Source: Oreocharis arfaki (taxonomy: Eukaryota > Chordata > Aves > Passeriformes > Paramythiidae). Taken from it: 64,000 nucleotides of DNA. The translations under genes were made by a program, and so were the position numbers. How positions within the stretch are numbered: the stretch's first letter is position 1; every line of letters begins with the position of its first letter. Location: positions 839,135 to 903,134 of the forward strand of contig VZRR01003434.1 of assembly GCA_013398015.1 (NCBI GenBank), written 5' to 3'. The notes beneath the pieces are model-generated. The model was not told the origin of the DNA. It saw nothing but the letters and a program-made list of their open reading frames with translations, and did no database searches. Below are positions 1 to 11,913 of the stretch, one piece after another.

Positions 1-230
1 TAGCATGTAAGTGTTCGAAGGCACAGACTGATATGGCACAAATACATTCAGTGATTAAATAACACTATTTTACAAGAGAAAAGTAATTCCTTGAGCTGAT
101 AACCAGTTTGGAAATAGCTTGTGTATAGGAAATAGCTGAAACTGACAGTGTAGTAAGAGTAAACAAATATGACTTTTATTTTCCCAACAACAGTGGTGTT
201 CTTCAGGGCTCCATTTTGGGTACAGTGCTG

Positions 231-894
231 TTCAACATCTTCATAAACGATTTGGATGCAGGACCAGAAAGAATACTAAGTAACTTTGCTATTGATACAA
301 AATTGGGTGGAGCTGTTGACTCCCTCAGAGACAGAGAGGCCCTGCACAGAGACCTGGGCTGGGCCCAGGTAACCATGAGAGACCTGGCTGGGCCCAGTTA
401 ACCGTGTGAGACCTGGGCTGGGCAAAGGCAATTGGAGGGTTGGGCAATCATCAGCCATGTGAAGTTCAAGAGACAAGTGGGGAATTCTGCACCTGGGATG
501 GGGCAACCTTGGATGTGTGAACAGACTGGGGAATGAGAGGCTGGAGAGCAGCGCTGGGGAANATTCAACATCTTCATAAACAATTTGGATGCAGGACCAG
601 AAAGAATACTAAGTAACTTTGCTATTGATACAAAATTGGGTGGAGCTGTTGACCCCCTCAGAGACAGAGAGGCCCTGCACAGAGACCTGGGCTGGGCCCA
701 GGTAACCATGAGAGACCTGGCTGGGCCCAGTTAACCGTGTGAGACCTGGGCTGGGCAAAGGCAATTGGAGGGTTGGGCAATCATCAGCCATGTGAAGTTC
801 AAGAGACAAGTGGGGAATTCTGCACCTGGGATGGGGCAACCTTGGATGTGTGAACAGACTGGGGAATGAGAGGCTGGAGAGCAGCGCTGGGGAA
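231..894. repeat. False tandem duplication around a single N (331 bp)
   Basis: Bases 231-561 are repeated as 564-894, with N at 562 and one extra base at 563 between the copies. Reading them side by side I see two substitutions (G249 against A582, and one T/C change in the 'GTTGACTCCC' segment). The repeat starts and ends exactly at the gap character. That is the signature of two overlapping contig ends, probably two haplotypes, placed next to each other with a placeholder N instead of being merged. The repeat is inside the CR1 and breaks its order (RT palm, downstream region, RT palm again), which no normal element has. Confidence 0.92.
349..427 (+). repeat. Short imperfect tandem repeat inside the CR1
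   Basis: Three imperfect copies of a unit of about 32 bp begin with GAGACCTGGGCTGGGC. They sit where CR1 normally reads through a RDLDRLEHWA-type segment just after the RT palm. The expansion helps explain why the frame is lost here. The same array is seen again at 682-760 only because of the assembly duplication. Confidence 0.7.
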
Positions 895-1501
895 AGGGAC
901 CTGAGGGTCCTGGTGGATGGCAAGTTGAATGTGAGTCAGCAGTGCCCTGGCAGCCAGGAGGGCCAACCCTGTCCTGGGGGGCATCAGGGACAGCACTGCC
1001 AGCTGGGCAAGAGAGGGGATTGTCCTGCTCTGCTCTGGGTAGCCTCACCTCGAGTGCTGGGGGCAGTTCTGGGTGCAATGATATAAGAAAGATATTGAGC
1101 TATTAGAGAGTGTCCAAAGGAGGGCAACAAAGGTGATGAAGGGTCTGGAGGGGAAGGCATACAAAGAGTGGCTGAGGACATTTGGCTTGTCCTCCTCAGT
1201 GGAGGAGACCAAAGGGAGACTCATTGCACACTACAGTTGTCCAATGAGGGGAAGAGGAGGGGCAGGTACTGATCTCTTCCCTGTGGTGACCAGTGACAGG
1301 ACCTGAGGGAATGGCCTGAAGTTGTATCAGGGAAGATTTAGGTTGAATATTAGAAAAAGCTTTTTCACCAGGAGGGTTGTTGGGCACTGGAACAGGCTCC
1401 CCAGGGAAGTGGTCACAGCACCAAGCCCGACAGAGTTCAAGAAGCATTTGGACAACACTCTCAGGCACACGGTTTGACTCCTGGTGCTGTCTTGTGCAGG
1501 G

Positions 1502-1982
1502 GCACAAGTTGGACTCTATGATCCTTGTGGGTCCCTTCCAACTCAGGGTATTTTGTGATTCTAAAATAAAAATTTACCATAAAACTTATCAGAAAATGAT
1601 TAAAAGGTTCTTTCTCTCTTTTTTTCTTTTCTTTTTTTTTTCTCTTTTTTTCCCATGTAATGTAAAACCTCACCTCAAAACAGTGGGATAACACATTCAC
1701 ACTGCAAAGCTCTTCGTGGTTTATGTTTTTTGGGGTTTTTTNGCACAAGTTGGACTCTATGATCCTTGTGGGTCCCTTCCAACTCAGGGTATTTTGTGAT
1801 TCTAAAATAAAAATTTACCATAAAACTTATCAGAAAATGATTAAAAGGGTCTTTCTCTCTTTTTTTCTTTTCTTTTTTTTTTCTCTTTTTTTCCCATGTA
1901 ATGTAAAACCTCACCTCAAAACAGTGGGATAACACATTCACACTGCAAAGCTCTTCGTGGTTTATGTTTTTTGGGGTTTTTT
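1502..1982. repeat. Second false tandem duplication around a single N (240 bp)
   Basis: Bases 1502-1741 recur as 1743-1982, with N at 1742 as the only spacer. I see one substitution, in AAAAGGTTC against AAAAGGGTC. The unit covers the last 60 bases of the CR1, its AAAATAAAAATTT junction, a pyrimidine-rich tract (about 1611-1652, repeated at 1852-1893) and the unique 3' flank. The first copy breaks off within a T run directly at the N, and the second continues through the same T run into unique sequence. This is the same artefact as at 562, so the stretch 1743-1801 is not an independent CR1 tail. Confidence 0.92.
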
Positions 1983-3275
1983 TTACATTCAGCATCCACA
2001 AAAGGGAGATGTTCCCTGAAACCCAGCAGCGGCTAGTTACATGAGAGATCATGTCCTCCTCTGTTCATGATTATTTATTGATTAAAATACAACATACTGA
2101 ATTGCAAATTACTTCTTGGACAGCTTGAATACCAGGTCATTCTTTTATGGCCTTAAAACACAGCAATACATTGGAAACACGATGTTCTGAGTATATCTAC
2201 CTATTCTTACCTTCCATTTATAAATTATAAAGCAGTTGGTTTTGATTATAGTAGACTGTGTTTGTCTTAATAGTGCAAGACCTTTACAGCTAAAAGTAAA
2301 CAGGACATTTAGACTGAATTTTATTTAATGAGGCTTTTTCTCCTTATTGGGAAGCCCTTTCAGCGACAGCTTGGAAACATACAAGGAAAGATTTCTTAAT
2401 GTTCTTATTATCTATTCAAGTCTCAAAGGAGTTTTTCCATATTGTTATCCTGGGTTTATGTGAACCGCAGGCACTTTCAGTCTTGCTACACTTCTGATAT
2501 TTTAATTCAGATGCCTCTAATTAAATCATTTTAAGATTCCTTTTCAGCCTGTTAGAAATAGTATGTATGTTGTCACCAGAATGGATTAGGGTATTTTAAA
2601 GCTGAAATGATACGTATATATTGGGCGTACTTTATGACCGACAAGTATTTTTTCTAGGGTTCAAGAAATATGGCCTGGTGATTTAGAGGACCAGACACAG
2701 TAAAATAGGCTCTGTGTGAGTAAACGATTTTATGATCACTCATGGGTTAGGAATTTATTACAAGTATTTTCAACAACCTGATTTAAAGCACATGTGAGAG
2801 AATGTTGATGAAACACTAAGTAATGGTTTAACAGAGCACAAGTGCATCATTTTATAGTAATGATGTGCATTAATGAATGGTTGATAAACACATTTATCTG
2901 GTGATGGCCCTGAACCATTAATAGTAAAGATAGTAATAAATCTGTACCAAACAATGTATCTGTTTTCATAATTCAAGTGACCCTGCTTACAAAACCCTCA
3001 TACTATAAATGCTTTTCCCCCACCAATAAGCAAAATGTGAATTTACTTGGATATTGAAATCCATCTACTCTGTATTTTCACATGACCATGTGAACATGTC
3101 CATCCTCATAGATCCTTATTCTCTGCTGATTCCTGTCAGCCCTGCACTCTCACACCCAGGCTAAGTGTTGAGGAATGCATTTAGTGTAGGTAGCTCAGTG
3201 TGCAAGCTGTAGATTGGGCTCTGAGATCTTCCACTACCTGTTGAATGATCATGAGGACCCATTTTCTTGGCCATG
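1983..3275. other. Unrecognised non-coding sequence
   Basis: This is AT-rich unique sequence. No open frame here resembles a family I know, and no repeat signature is visible. The longest frames are under 70 codons and have ordinary chance composition. Confidence 0.6.
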
Positions 3276-3382
3276 TTGACAGCTGAAATGGAAGGGGAAC
3301 CAGAAACAAGAGTGACTTGGTGAAGATCACACAGTTACCTGTGGAAAAGGTAACTCGGCCCATCTCTGTTGATTCCCTTTTC
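3276..3382 (-). mobile_element. MIR/CORE-SINE-like relic (possible)
   Basis: Read on +, the order of words matches the reverse complement of a MIR-type SINE: a degenerate 'GATGAGGAAACTGAGG'-like stretch (ACAGCTGAAATGGAAGGGGA at 3280-3299), then AGTGACTTGGTGAAGATCAC followed by ACAG (3311-3334), then a decayed counterpart of the segment normally containing GGCAGAGC and ending in TGATTCC (3371-3377). This is a very old family, so high divergence is expected. The CTTG...AGATCACACAG core is the strongest part. A chance resemblance cannot be excluded by eye. Confidence 0.45.
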
Positions 3383-4430
3383 AGTGTGTTTATACTCCAG
3401 ACATTCAAATATTTTTGGGTGTTGTGCAAATCGCTGTGCATGTGGCTGAAGGCTACCAACAGCAGGAGTGTGCAAAAGCTAAGAAAAACAACCTTCAGAA
3501 ATCTTTCTCAAGTCCTGTGAGATGTGGGCTGTAAGACCAAGCTCTCTCCATGGACTGTGTTATTAGATCCTTTTGAAATGCCTGCCTGAGCATACATCTG
3601 TATTTTACTGTTATTTGACACAATTACTCTTCAGTCAAATTATTAATTTCACCCAGGCTATTACAGTATATAAAATGTACTCTTTCCTTTATAGTATCTC
3701 TCTTGATGGAAAAAAAAAAAAGGGTATTTATTATGCATGACATTTTCCTAAACTTCTCCTCTGTACTCATTTTACCACATGGAAATTTTATCAACAAAAT
3801 GATCTATACACCACCTATGTTAATCCTGTGTAAATCTGGAGAAGCTCCATTCAGGTTCATTGCAGGCTTAAAATGCTGTAGCTGATAGCAGGATGTGTCC
3901 CATGGCTCCCTTTTTGTAATGATATTCTAAACTTATCATATAAATTCACAGTTTTATGTGCTAGAAGTAGGCATTTATATGCAATGATGTTGGACTGCCT
4001 TGACTATTCTGAACTGAAAAATGAAGACTTATTTATCCAGAAATACCTGGCAGAGGATGGTAAAGATTTATATTGCATAAATTTGAAGAATTCTTCATTA
4101 TTTTGGTTGGTAAAGGCTACTGGGGAAATAATCTTTTTAGATTTTTTAAAGGACTTGTGTTAGAGACCATATAAGTAAGCAAATAATATTTTAGCTCATT
4201 AATGTCAGCACAGCATATTATTTATTTGTTGCCTGTAACTATTTTGCCTGTAACTAAAGTTGTGTGGGAAATTAGTGAAAGAAAATTTTCAGTGAATATT
4301 CTGTGCTAAATAATCTGAGAGTGTGAATCACAGTGTATCACTGATATTATATTCTGAGGAAGATTGTGTGCATTGGTTACCATTAAATATCTCTTCAGAG
4401 ACAGGAGGCAGTGAGGTGAAACCATCTGCT

Positions 4431-4468
4431 GTGTACATGTGTGTGTGCATACACATACACACGTATGT
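4431..4468. repeat. TG/CA microsatellite with inverted symmetry
   Basis: A GTGTGTGTG run is followed within a few bases by ACACATACACAC, so the two arms can pair. This is a short, impure dinucleotide repeat with no further evidence of function. Confidence 0.7.
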
Positions 4469-7400
4469 TTATAAAAATAAAATCTCCTTTGACTTTTCAC
4501 AAGTTCAGTTTTATTCAGTAGAACCATTTCTAGTGAAATGGGATTTTTTTATTCTGGGATTGCAGACTGCTTCAGTGAGTTATCAGGATGACTAACAGCA
4601 TCTCCTGATTCAGATACATCTGTGGTGACCTTTCACTGGGATAACCCCGTTATAGAATCACAGAGTCCTGCTTCTCATGAAGATAAACACGCAAGAGAAG
4701 AGACCCAAAGAGAAAAGATTAATATTCTATCTATTTTTTAAAAGTGCATAAATAATTTGGTTAAATTATAACAGTCCCTATATTATTTAAAAATAAAAAA
4801 AGAATTTGTTTACATGTACTTTTTTTTTTTACTTTCTTCACACTGTCTTTCCCTGTTTCCCTCATTTGGTTTGGCATGTGTCAACATGAGCACTGTGTGT
4901 CAGCACCAGATTTCTAAAGTGAAATAGCAAGTGCTTTCTCATGACACTGGTTTTGTCTGGGTTAAGATGTGTCTCATCTTTGTTAGTGGTCTGGGGGAGC
5001 TGCTGCTCTGCTTTTCCTTTCTTTCCCCCTCCCCTCCCTTCTAGGACAAGTTTAGAAACCCATTCTTTGTCCCCCATAGTCCTGAGGTAAACAGACCAGC
5101 AGATGGGCTAGCTCTCAACTTTCTGTTTTTCCTAAGCCTCAGCAAAGCAGCAGAGAGAATAAAAAAGAGACATCTAATTTTCTTTGGAAGGAATCACGCT
5201 ATTGTTCTACTTGTTTATTCAAGTCTGGCTTCATGTAACTGTAAAGGCTGCTTTTTTCCTTTTTCCTTTTTTTTTAAAGTAAGTTTTTATTCACTATTAC
5301 AGAAATGACATGGTGCCTTTGCCAGAAAGCCCTTCAAAAACTTTGATTTAAATAAGCTGTAATGCTGCATCAGAAGCTGACTGAAGTCTGGTTTTGCCCA
5401 CCCTTTTCTATGTTCCTGTCACAGTTTTCTTGCTTTGTCCTTCTCTAGCCACTGTTGCTTTTAATTCTTTTCTTTATTTTTTCCCCCTTATTTTGAAAAT
5501 GCTGAGCAGAGTTAAATGCAAACCCAGACACTTCTCATTCAAGGTCCTGAGAACTGTTCTTGGTGCAGGTGGGCTGATATTTAACAGAGATAACTTGCTT
5601 CCTCCTCCTTCTTTCCTACCTCACTTGAGCAAGAACTAAGAAAAGATTTATTTTAGCGGTGTGATACTGTGTCTCGGAGAAAACATTTGCTCGAATGTGT
5701 TTTCAAAAGCTGAGTGCATGTGCAAGTGCATTCCAATTATCTGATTCCCTCTTGATCCTAATGAACTAAGAAAAGCTTTATCCTGACAGTGCTTGACTGC
5801 CTGCTGCTCTTTCCAAATTGTTGCTCTGTCTTACCTGCTACAGCTGCCTTCAGGCTGTGAAAGTTCACAGGCTTTAATTGTTTGGGTCATATATTATCCT
5901 TTGGTTTACGAAAGAGGCTAAGTATTCTGAAAATTTCCATGGCACGCCTGCCGACTTTAATAATCTATTATTAAATCTGTAAGGATTTCAGGGACTCCGT
6001 GCTTTACCTTAGTTTTTCTGTGCTAATAAGAGCAAAAAGTCAATCCCATGATGACTCTGCAATGGAAATTGGAATGAATAATGTGTTGGTAAGGCAGAAG
6101 CCAGGACTGCTGCCAGAGGGAAAAATAACACCTAATTTTTGAGACAATGTGACTGAGTAACTAGAAAGATGCTTTGGGGTTAGGAAGGTTGGCTGTGCCT
6201 CCCTGGATATGCCCTACGGTACCAACTGTCCGTGAAGGCTGAACTGTAAGCATATTTCACCAGGCACTAAAAACCCTGGAGCCATTGGACATCAAAGGCT
6301 TGACCTCTCTGAATTAAGATTTGTTCTCAACTTATAGAAAATAGTTTCACACTTCGGTTAAAATATACATAGAACAACAAATAAAGAATATCCTAACACA
6401 TAATTACTAGTTTCTTCCATTTTAAGGTGAGTAAAGTGTAATCCTTCTAAAGAAGAGCTTCAAGTCAAATTGATTTAACTCTCTAGGACGTAAATAGCTG
6501 TAGCAGTGATCTGCCACTGGTGAGCCATAGCTTGATAGCAGATATTTCTTGAGGGTTTTTGTTTGTTCTGCAGCTCCTCTATTCAGAAACCTTTTGGCAA
6601 GTTGCTTTCCTCTAGGTCTGCTTTTGAATTCCACAGCAAATGTCTTGTTTGTGATGCCCTCACTGGCTAGGAAGAGGACCTAGGGACAACAGAGCTCAAC
6701 CTGGGATACAGACAGCAGTGATGATATACCACTCTGATATTTTTAAGTATCACTGGCAGCAGGTTTGCAACAGGAAATTTTCCATCCTGAGAAGAACCAA
6801 TGTGCCAAAAGCTTCCAAACAGACCCCTCCTGCTAGCATTTAGGCTAATGAATTTTTCACTGTGAACATATCAGAGATAAACACCTGTGGCAAACACAGG
6901 TGTGGAGAGATCAAAAAGCATCTTGTTTGGGTTTTTCAGTGCTTGAACTTTTGCCAGCATCAGCTGTAGTGAGCAATCAAAGAGCTGTTATGTAGCTGTA
7001 CTGGGATTTTTCCGACCAAACGAGATCAACAGTCCAGAATCCACATTTCTGCTTAACAGGTTAATTTACAATTAGGAGAATGTCCAAGGGAATCCACCTC
7101 TGCTGTATAAATATTAATTATTAGTAATATTTTTGCCTCTCTCCTGACTCAAGACACCTTATTTCATTGCCTCACAGTCTCCCATTCTGTCTTCCAGAGT
7201 TCTGACTCTTGTGCAATATTTACGAAAATGGATTTCTGCAGCTTCAACATTTTCTTACTGGGAGAAAAAAAAAGCAGAGGGTGTGACTGTTTGTCAAGGA
7301 GCAAAACAGTCCTGCACAAAAGTAAGCTGGATCTTAAATCCAATACTAGTAATGTATTGTCTATGTACTTATCATGGAAGTTTTATCAATTAAAAAGCTT

Positions 7401-9573
7401 TCTACTCATTGTCTGGAAAGGTAAACATTGAATATTCCCTGCCTCTTTCTTTCTGTTTGTTCTAAGATGTTCCTCACAGAAAGTCTTGGACCAACCTGAG
7501 CTTCACAAGAAGGGAGACAATTCAATCAGGAGATCCAGTCTGTCCACAAATATGGGGATATATTTTCAAAATAATTCAACCGTACGAGCGTTCTTGGGCT
7601 ACATCTGCCTGAAAATTAGCTGTAGATGTATAGCTCCACATTTGGCACAAAAGATTATAAAATGCTTTCTAAATGCAAAATTTGTTATGAAATTAACAGA
7701 AGCATCATCAGTCATTATGACAAATTCTGAACAATGTGCTTTGAAAAGTTAATCTTTCTTACTAAAATGATTAATCTAGAGGAACATGTAACTTGTCATT
7801 TTGGAGTAGACTCATTTCTCCATTTGGTTTAGAATCTTGTGTCAAAGCATATCATCAGACACTATAAACCTGTTGTGCCTGGCCTCATCTCACTAAAAAA
7901 GCTTATTGAACACCCTCAAGTCTGAAGGTGTCTCAAATACTTTTGGAGCCCTCTCAGTCTTTGAGAGGACTATACAGTTGTCTATGCTGCTTCATAACCA
8001 TTGTTATACTCACTGCTTGTAAGCATTCATCCTGTAGAAATCCACCAGCAATGCATCCTTTGATGTAACTTCTACCCCTCGATTGAGTCCTGCCCACTAA
8101 ACATATGCCCCTTCAGGATATGCATGTCTTGGCCGACTGGGATACGTGGAGATGCCTGTTCTTTGGAAGGGATGCTGCACAGTCAGGCATGCAATCCATC
8201 CAGCCTGCAAGGCTGGCCTGAGTGACAGTCCCAGCCTTTTTTACAGGGTCCACCATGACAACAGTTCCTGCTGTGGATATTTGTATAATTATGGCAGAGT
8301 AAAAGCCCCTAAAGGTAAATATTAATGTCCCGTACGGCCTTGTACTCTCCTAGAGTTAATGGAAGGTGCTGTCAGCATCAAGCAGATACACCCAGCTCTG
8401 AAGCGTATCTGAACCAAAATCCCACATGTTTATAATGAAATTTTTCTTTCTTCCCTTGTGCAAACATAGAGTGTTGCTTCCTAGCTTTTCCTTATTGAAG
8501 GGGAGCTCTTCTATTTCATTGTAACCCTAGTGCTCTGCTGTGTGGAGAGGTGCTTATGGCTGCTGGTGGCTCACACCACAGCCCCTCTAGGCTTTGTCCT
8601 GTTTGTTGCTAGACTCCAATATGGCTGCTTGCTGTTTCAGGGTTGGGGCCCAAAGTTCTGGGTCTTAAATGATGCCCAGGATCTACATAATGTGAAAAGT
8701 ACCAATGGTCGAGCACAATCTGTTAGGAGAGGAACAGAAAATGTAAATGTGGCAGGGAGAAATGAATGGCTGTGCAAGGAAAAACACTGTGAGCTTTGGG
8801 TCGAGGGTGGACTTAGTTCCTCTTTGTGGTGACCTGATTTTTTTTCTCTTTTTTTATGTAGTAGTTATAAAACATGAGATGTTTTTGGGAGCTGATGCAC
8901 CTAGTTCTGAGAAGTGCTGAATGCAATCCATAAACTTCTGACAAGCCCTGACCAGCCAAGCTTCTACTTCTTGCCAACACTTTTGCTTGTCATTTGTCCC
9001 AGAAACAGGGCTCTGTTACAATCAAATGAAAATACATTTGTGGGAAAGGATGTGGATGTTAGGGTCGGTTTTTTGCCACAAACTTTTGATGTACCTGTGT
9101 TCTGGAGGGAGCGGGGAAAATAATAGAGCCTTGTATTTTTCTGCTGGGATGTGTTTGCCTTCCAACAGTTTTATTTCCAGTGGTTAATTCTCCAGTATTT
9201 TTCAGGATAATGTGAAGCAGATAAGCTCATGCATAGTGTAAGAAAATGAAAGTAATTCCAAAATATCTGGCAGAGACATTTTAATCCTAATTAGAACTGA
9301 AGGACGAAAGAGAAGGAATTAAATGCATTTTATAGTCTTGACTTATTCCCCATCAAAGAGATTTTTTCTGTTCTAGAATGCCCCTGCATAATTTCTAATC
9401 AGCCTTCCAGCCTTCACCATGAGTGACAGGACAAGGAGGAGAACGTCTGCCCGTGTCTTGGGAGAATTTATTTAAGGTTCTCCTGAGCTGTGAAAGGGAT
9501 TTGTCATTGTCAATATCAGTGACGCGGCTGATCAGCACCTTGGTCAGTCTTGTCATCAGAAGAGGAAATAGAG

Positions 9574-9608
9574 TATGTGTGTGTGACAGATAAAGAGAGA
9601 GAGAGAAA
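9574..9608. repeat. GT and GA microsatellite
   Basis: A TGTGTGTGTG run (9576-9585) is followed after eight bases by an AGAGAGAGAGAGA run (about 9594-9606). This is a simple compound microsatellite. Confidence 0.8.
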
Positions 9609-11746
9609 TTGCTTCACAGAAGAATTATACTCATTCTAGCCGTCTGTGTGTGTATTCTAGCTGTTTTCCCACCAATTCTCGGGGAAATAAGAATAAGAAC
9701 CACCATTCAATTTACTCTCTAATTTACTTCACTGAGCACTTGGGAGATGAACCTGTGAGGGGGAGCATGCTGTCCTGGGGAGAAAGGAATGCAGTGCTCA
9801 TTCCCAAGCTATCCTCTTTTATACACTGTGAAATTTTGTCAGTTAATTTCAGGAGACCCCAGAGAAACTGTGATAAGTGAGCCTCTCGTGTTAAGAGGTT
9901 TGGGATCTGCAGAGTATCCAGGATTCCAGGGGCTTATCTGAGCTTATCAGCAGTAGCTGACACTCTTTGATCTGCCAATTGAGTCAGGAATCTCTTTGAA
10001 ACAGGTGTCTGTGTAAGGTTTTCCATTGCATTATGATTCTGGTCAGCTTCAGGCTCTCACTGCACTTCCAATTTGATCTAAAAATACTTTTGCTGATGTG
10101 GGCTATAAAACACTCAGTTGTAGGTGAGGTGGTACTGTCTTCCCTAATTGCAAGACTCAGTTATTTGTAATTTCAAAGGTTGAGAGATACATCTCTGATA
10201 AAACAATTCACCAACATATTTGAGCTCTTCTGACACAAGCAGGAGGTTTTCCTTCCCCATCATAGATAAATGGAGAAGGTATTTTCTGTACAAAGGAGAT
10301 TTCTTCTGCTGAAGCCTGAGGTGCCTCAGACCCTCTATTATTGCTTTCTTTTTCTTGCTGGAGCAGAAGAGCTGCTGCATATTAGGGAATCATGGTCAGC
10401 CTGTACAGCAAATCCCTCCCAGGCTGTTCCTACAGTCAAAAGGGTATGGCTAAAGGCAGTGTGCAGAGTTTGACTTGTTTTGATTCTTTTGAAGCCGTTA
10501 GCTGGCTCCAAATGGATGAATTTTAAGTTTATTAAAGGCATGGCTTAAGAGGATAGACAAAATATTAGTAGACACACTTAATTTGCTGAGTTTGGGCTCA
10601 TGCCCTCCTCTCATGTCCTTGGAGTCCTGAAATTGGGGACAGAAGATACCAGCTGCACATTATCCCTTCATACACTCATCATTCTGTGTTTAGATACTGC
10701 TTCTTTAGGTTCTGTGCTTGGCATATAGGAAAGCATAACACTTTAAAGCCTTCTTGTTAGCTTGGAGAATATTCAAGGACTAGGATTTAAGTTGGATATC
10801 TAGATTACAAAATTTTAATAAGAGAACAGGCTATCAGATAACCATCATGTTTTTATTTATTTTATTACTGATTTTAATCACGAACCAGCTGTACTCTTTA
10901 CTACATCACAGGGTCTACAAATGTTCTTGAGTCTTTTAGAAGATAGTAACAAAAGCTGCTCTGAAGTTCTTGACTTTAATTTCATTGGCATATCCATCAT
11001 AAGAGGCTATTAAGGAAATTAAGCAGTGATAGAGTGTGAACTAAATTTGTCTGAGGCACTAGAAAAATTCTGATGTGCAAAATTTTTTGAATAAATGGCT
11101 GGTTTCCAATGTCACCAAAATTCTGTAGCTAGTATCTAAAGCCCAAACAAAACTGCTAGAGCCAATAGTGGGTAGGGGAGAGGGAGGGATTTTTGGTTTT
11201 TTTGAAAGAAGGAATGTCCAATTTTTCAGACTTGAAATGTTAATTGGAAACAATTTGACCTCTAATGGCATTCTGATGAAATCTAGTTCTTCATTGTGCT
11301 TGCCTATCCAGGACTGCATCAATCTGGATTTCTTGGTGTTATGACTCCAAGACAACTTGGAAGGTGTATTTTCCACAGATGAAGTGTTGATTCTCTTTCA
11401 GAAGGGAAGCAGTGGCTCTAGGGGCAGAATGCTTCAAACGGTTTAATCTTACACTTAAGAAAGATAATGCTGGTCACTCTTTCCTGGGTTTGGCTGGGAT
11501 AGTGTTAGTTTTCTTCCTAGTAGCTGGTGCAGTGCTGTGTTTTGGATTCACTATGAGAATAATGCTGATAACTGATGTTTTAGTTGTTGCTAAGCAGTGT
11601 TTTTTCTAAGTCAGGGACTTCTCAGCTTCTCTTGTCCTGCCAGTGAGAACGCTGGAGAGGCACATGAAATTGTGAGGGGACACAGCCAGGATAACAGACC
11701 CAAACTGGCCAAAGGGATATTCCATATCATACGAGATCATGCCCAG

Positions 11747-11754
11747 TATATAAA
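11747..11754 (+). promoter_or_regulatory. TATA box of the solo LTR
   Basis: TATATAAA sits in the CCCAGTATATAAACTGGGG context, about 262 bases into the LTR and upstream of its polyadenylation signal. This is the expected place for the U3 core promoter. If still active it would start transcripts rightward, shortly after 11775. Confidence 0.7.
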
Positions 11755-11907
11755 CTGGGGAGAAAATTGGCTGGGAGCCACTGCTTGGGAACCGGTTGGG
11801 TACCAGTTGGCAAGTGGTGAGGAATTACATTGTGCTTCACTTGTTTTGTATATTCTACCTCTTTTACCATTACTATTATTACCATTATTTTCTTTCCTTT
11901 CTGTCCC

Positions 11908-11913
11908 ATTAAA
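11908..11913 (+). promoter_or_regulatory. LTR polyadenylation signal (ATTAAA)
   Basis: ATTAAA lies in the TGTCCCATTAAAAACTGTC context, after a T-rich stretch with ATTATT repeats and about 155 bases downstream of the TATA box. This matches the R-region poly(A) signal position of this LTR type. Confidence 0.6.

Larger units (their letters stand above)
188..1561 (+). mobile_element. CR1 LINE, 5'-truncated and decayed
   Basis: This is the 3' part of a chicken-repeat-1 non-LTR retrotransposon. Translating piecewise on + shows reverse transcriptase and C-terminal CR1 signatures. 'GVLQGSILGTVLFNIFINDL' lies at about 191-250, followed by NFAIDTKLGG at about 280-310. RLGNERLESS...GERDLRVLVDGKLN runs from about 856, RRATKVMKGLEGK at about 1120-1160, and EFKKHLDNTLRHTV near 1430-1475. 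The 3' UTR block ending in TTTTGTGATTCT closes the element at 1561. It is dead: frames shift several times, a stop interrupts the TSDRT-GNG segment near 1300, and the catalytic F-A-D-D is FAID. The 5' end is lost upstream of the RT palm, as is usual for CR1. A 331-bp assembly duplication (see 231-894) lies inside, so the true length is about 333 bp shorter. The family call is secure; the subfamily is not determined. Confidence 0.93.
3383..11478. other. Unrecognised non-coding sequence with microsatellites
   Basis: About 8 kb without a recognisable gene. It holds a TG/CA inverted microsatellite at 4431-4468, A/T tracts near 4780-4831 and 5252-5278, and a GT-then-GA microsatellite at 9574-9608. 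Open frames reach about 105 codons (11059-11376, minus) but lack recognisable domains, and no polyadenylated retrocopy is evident. I see no promoter or CpG-island-like cluster. Confidence 0.55.

Noticed and set aside
1743..1801. A separate CR1 3' end
   Set aside because: It is the duplicate of 1502-1560 created by the assembly join at N1742.
4653..4670. TATAGAATCACAGAG as a minus-strand CR1 end
   Set aside because: It resembles the octamer tail for about 15 bases, but the adjacent sequence does not continue into a CR1 3' UTR.
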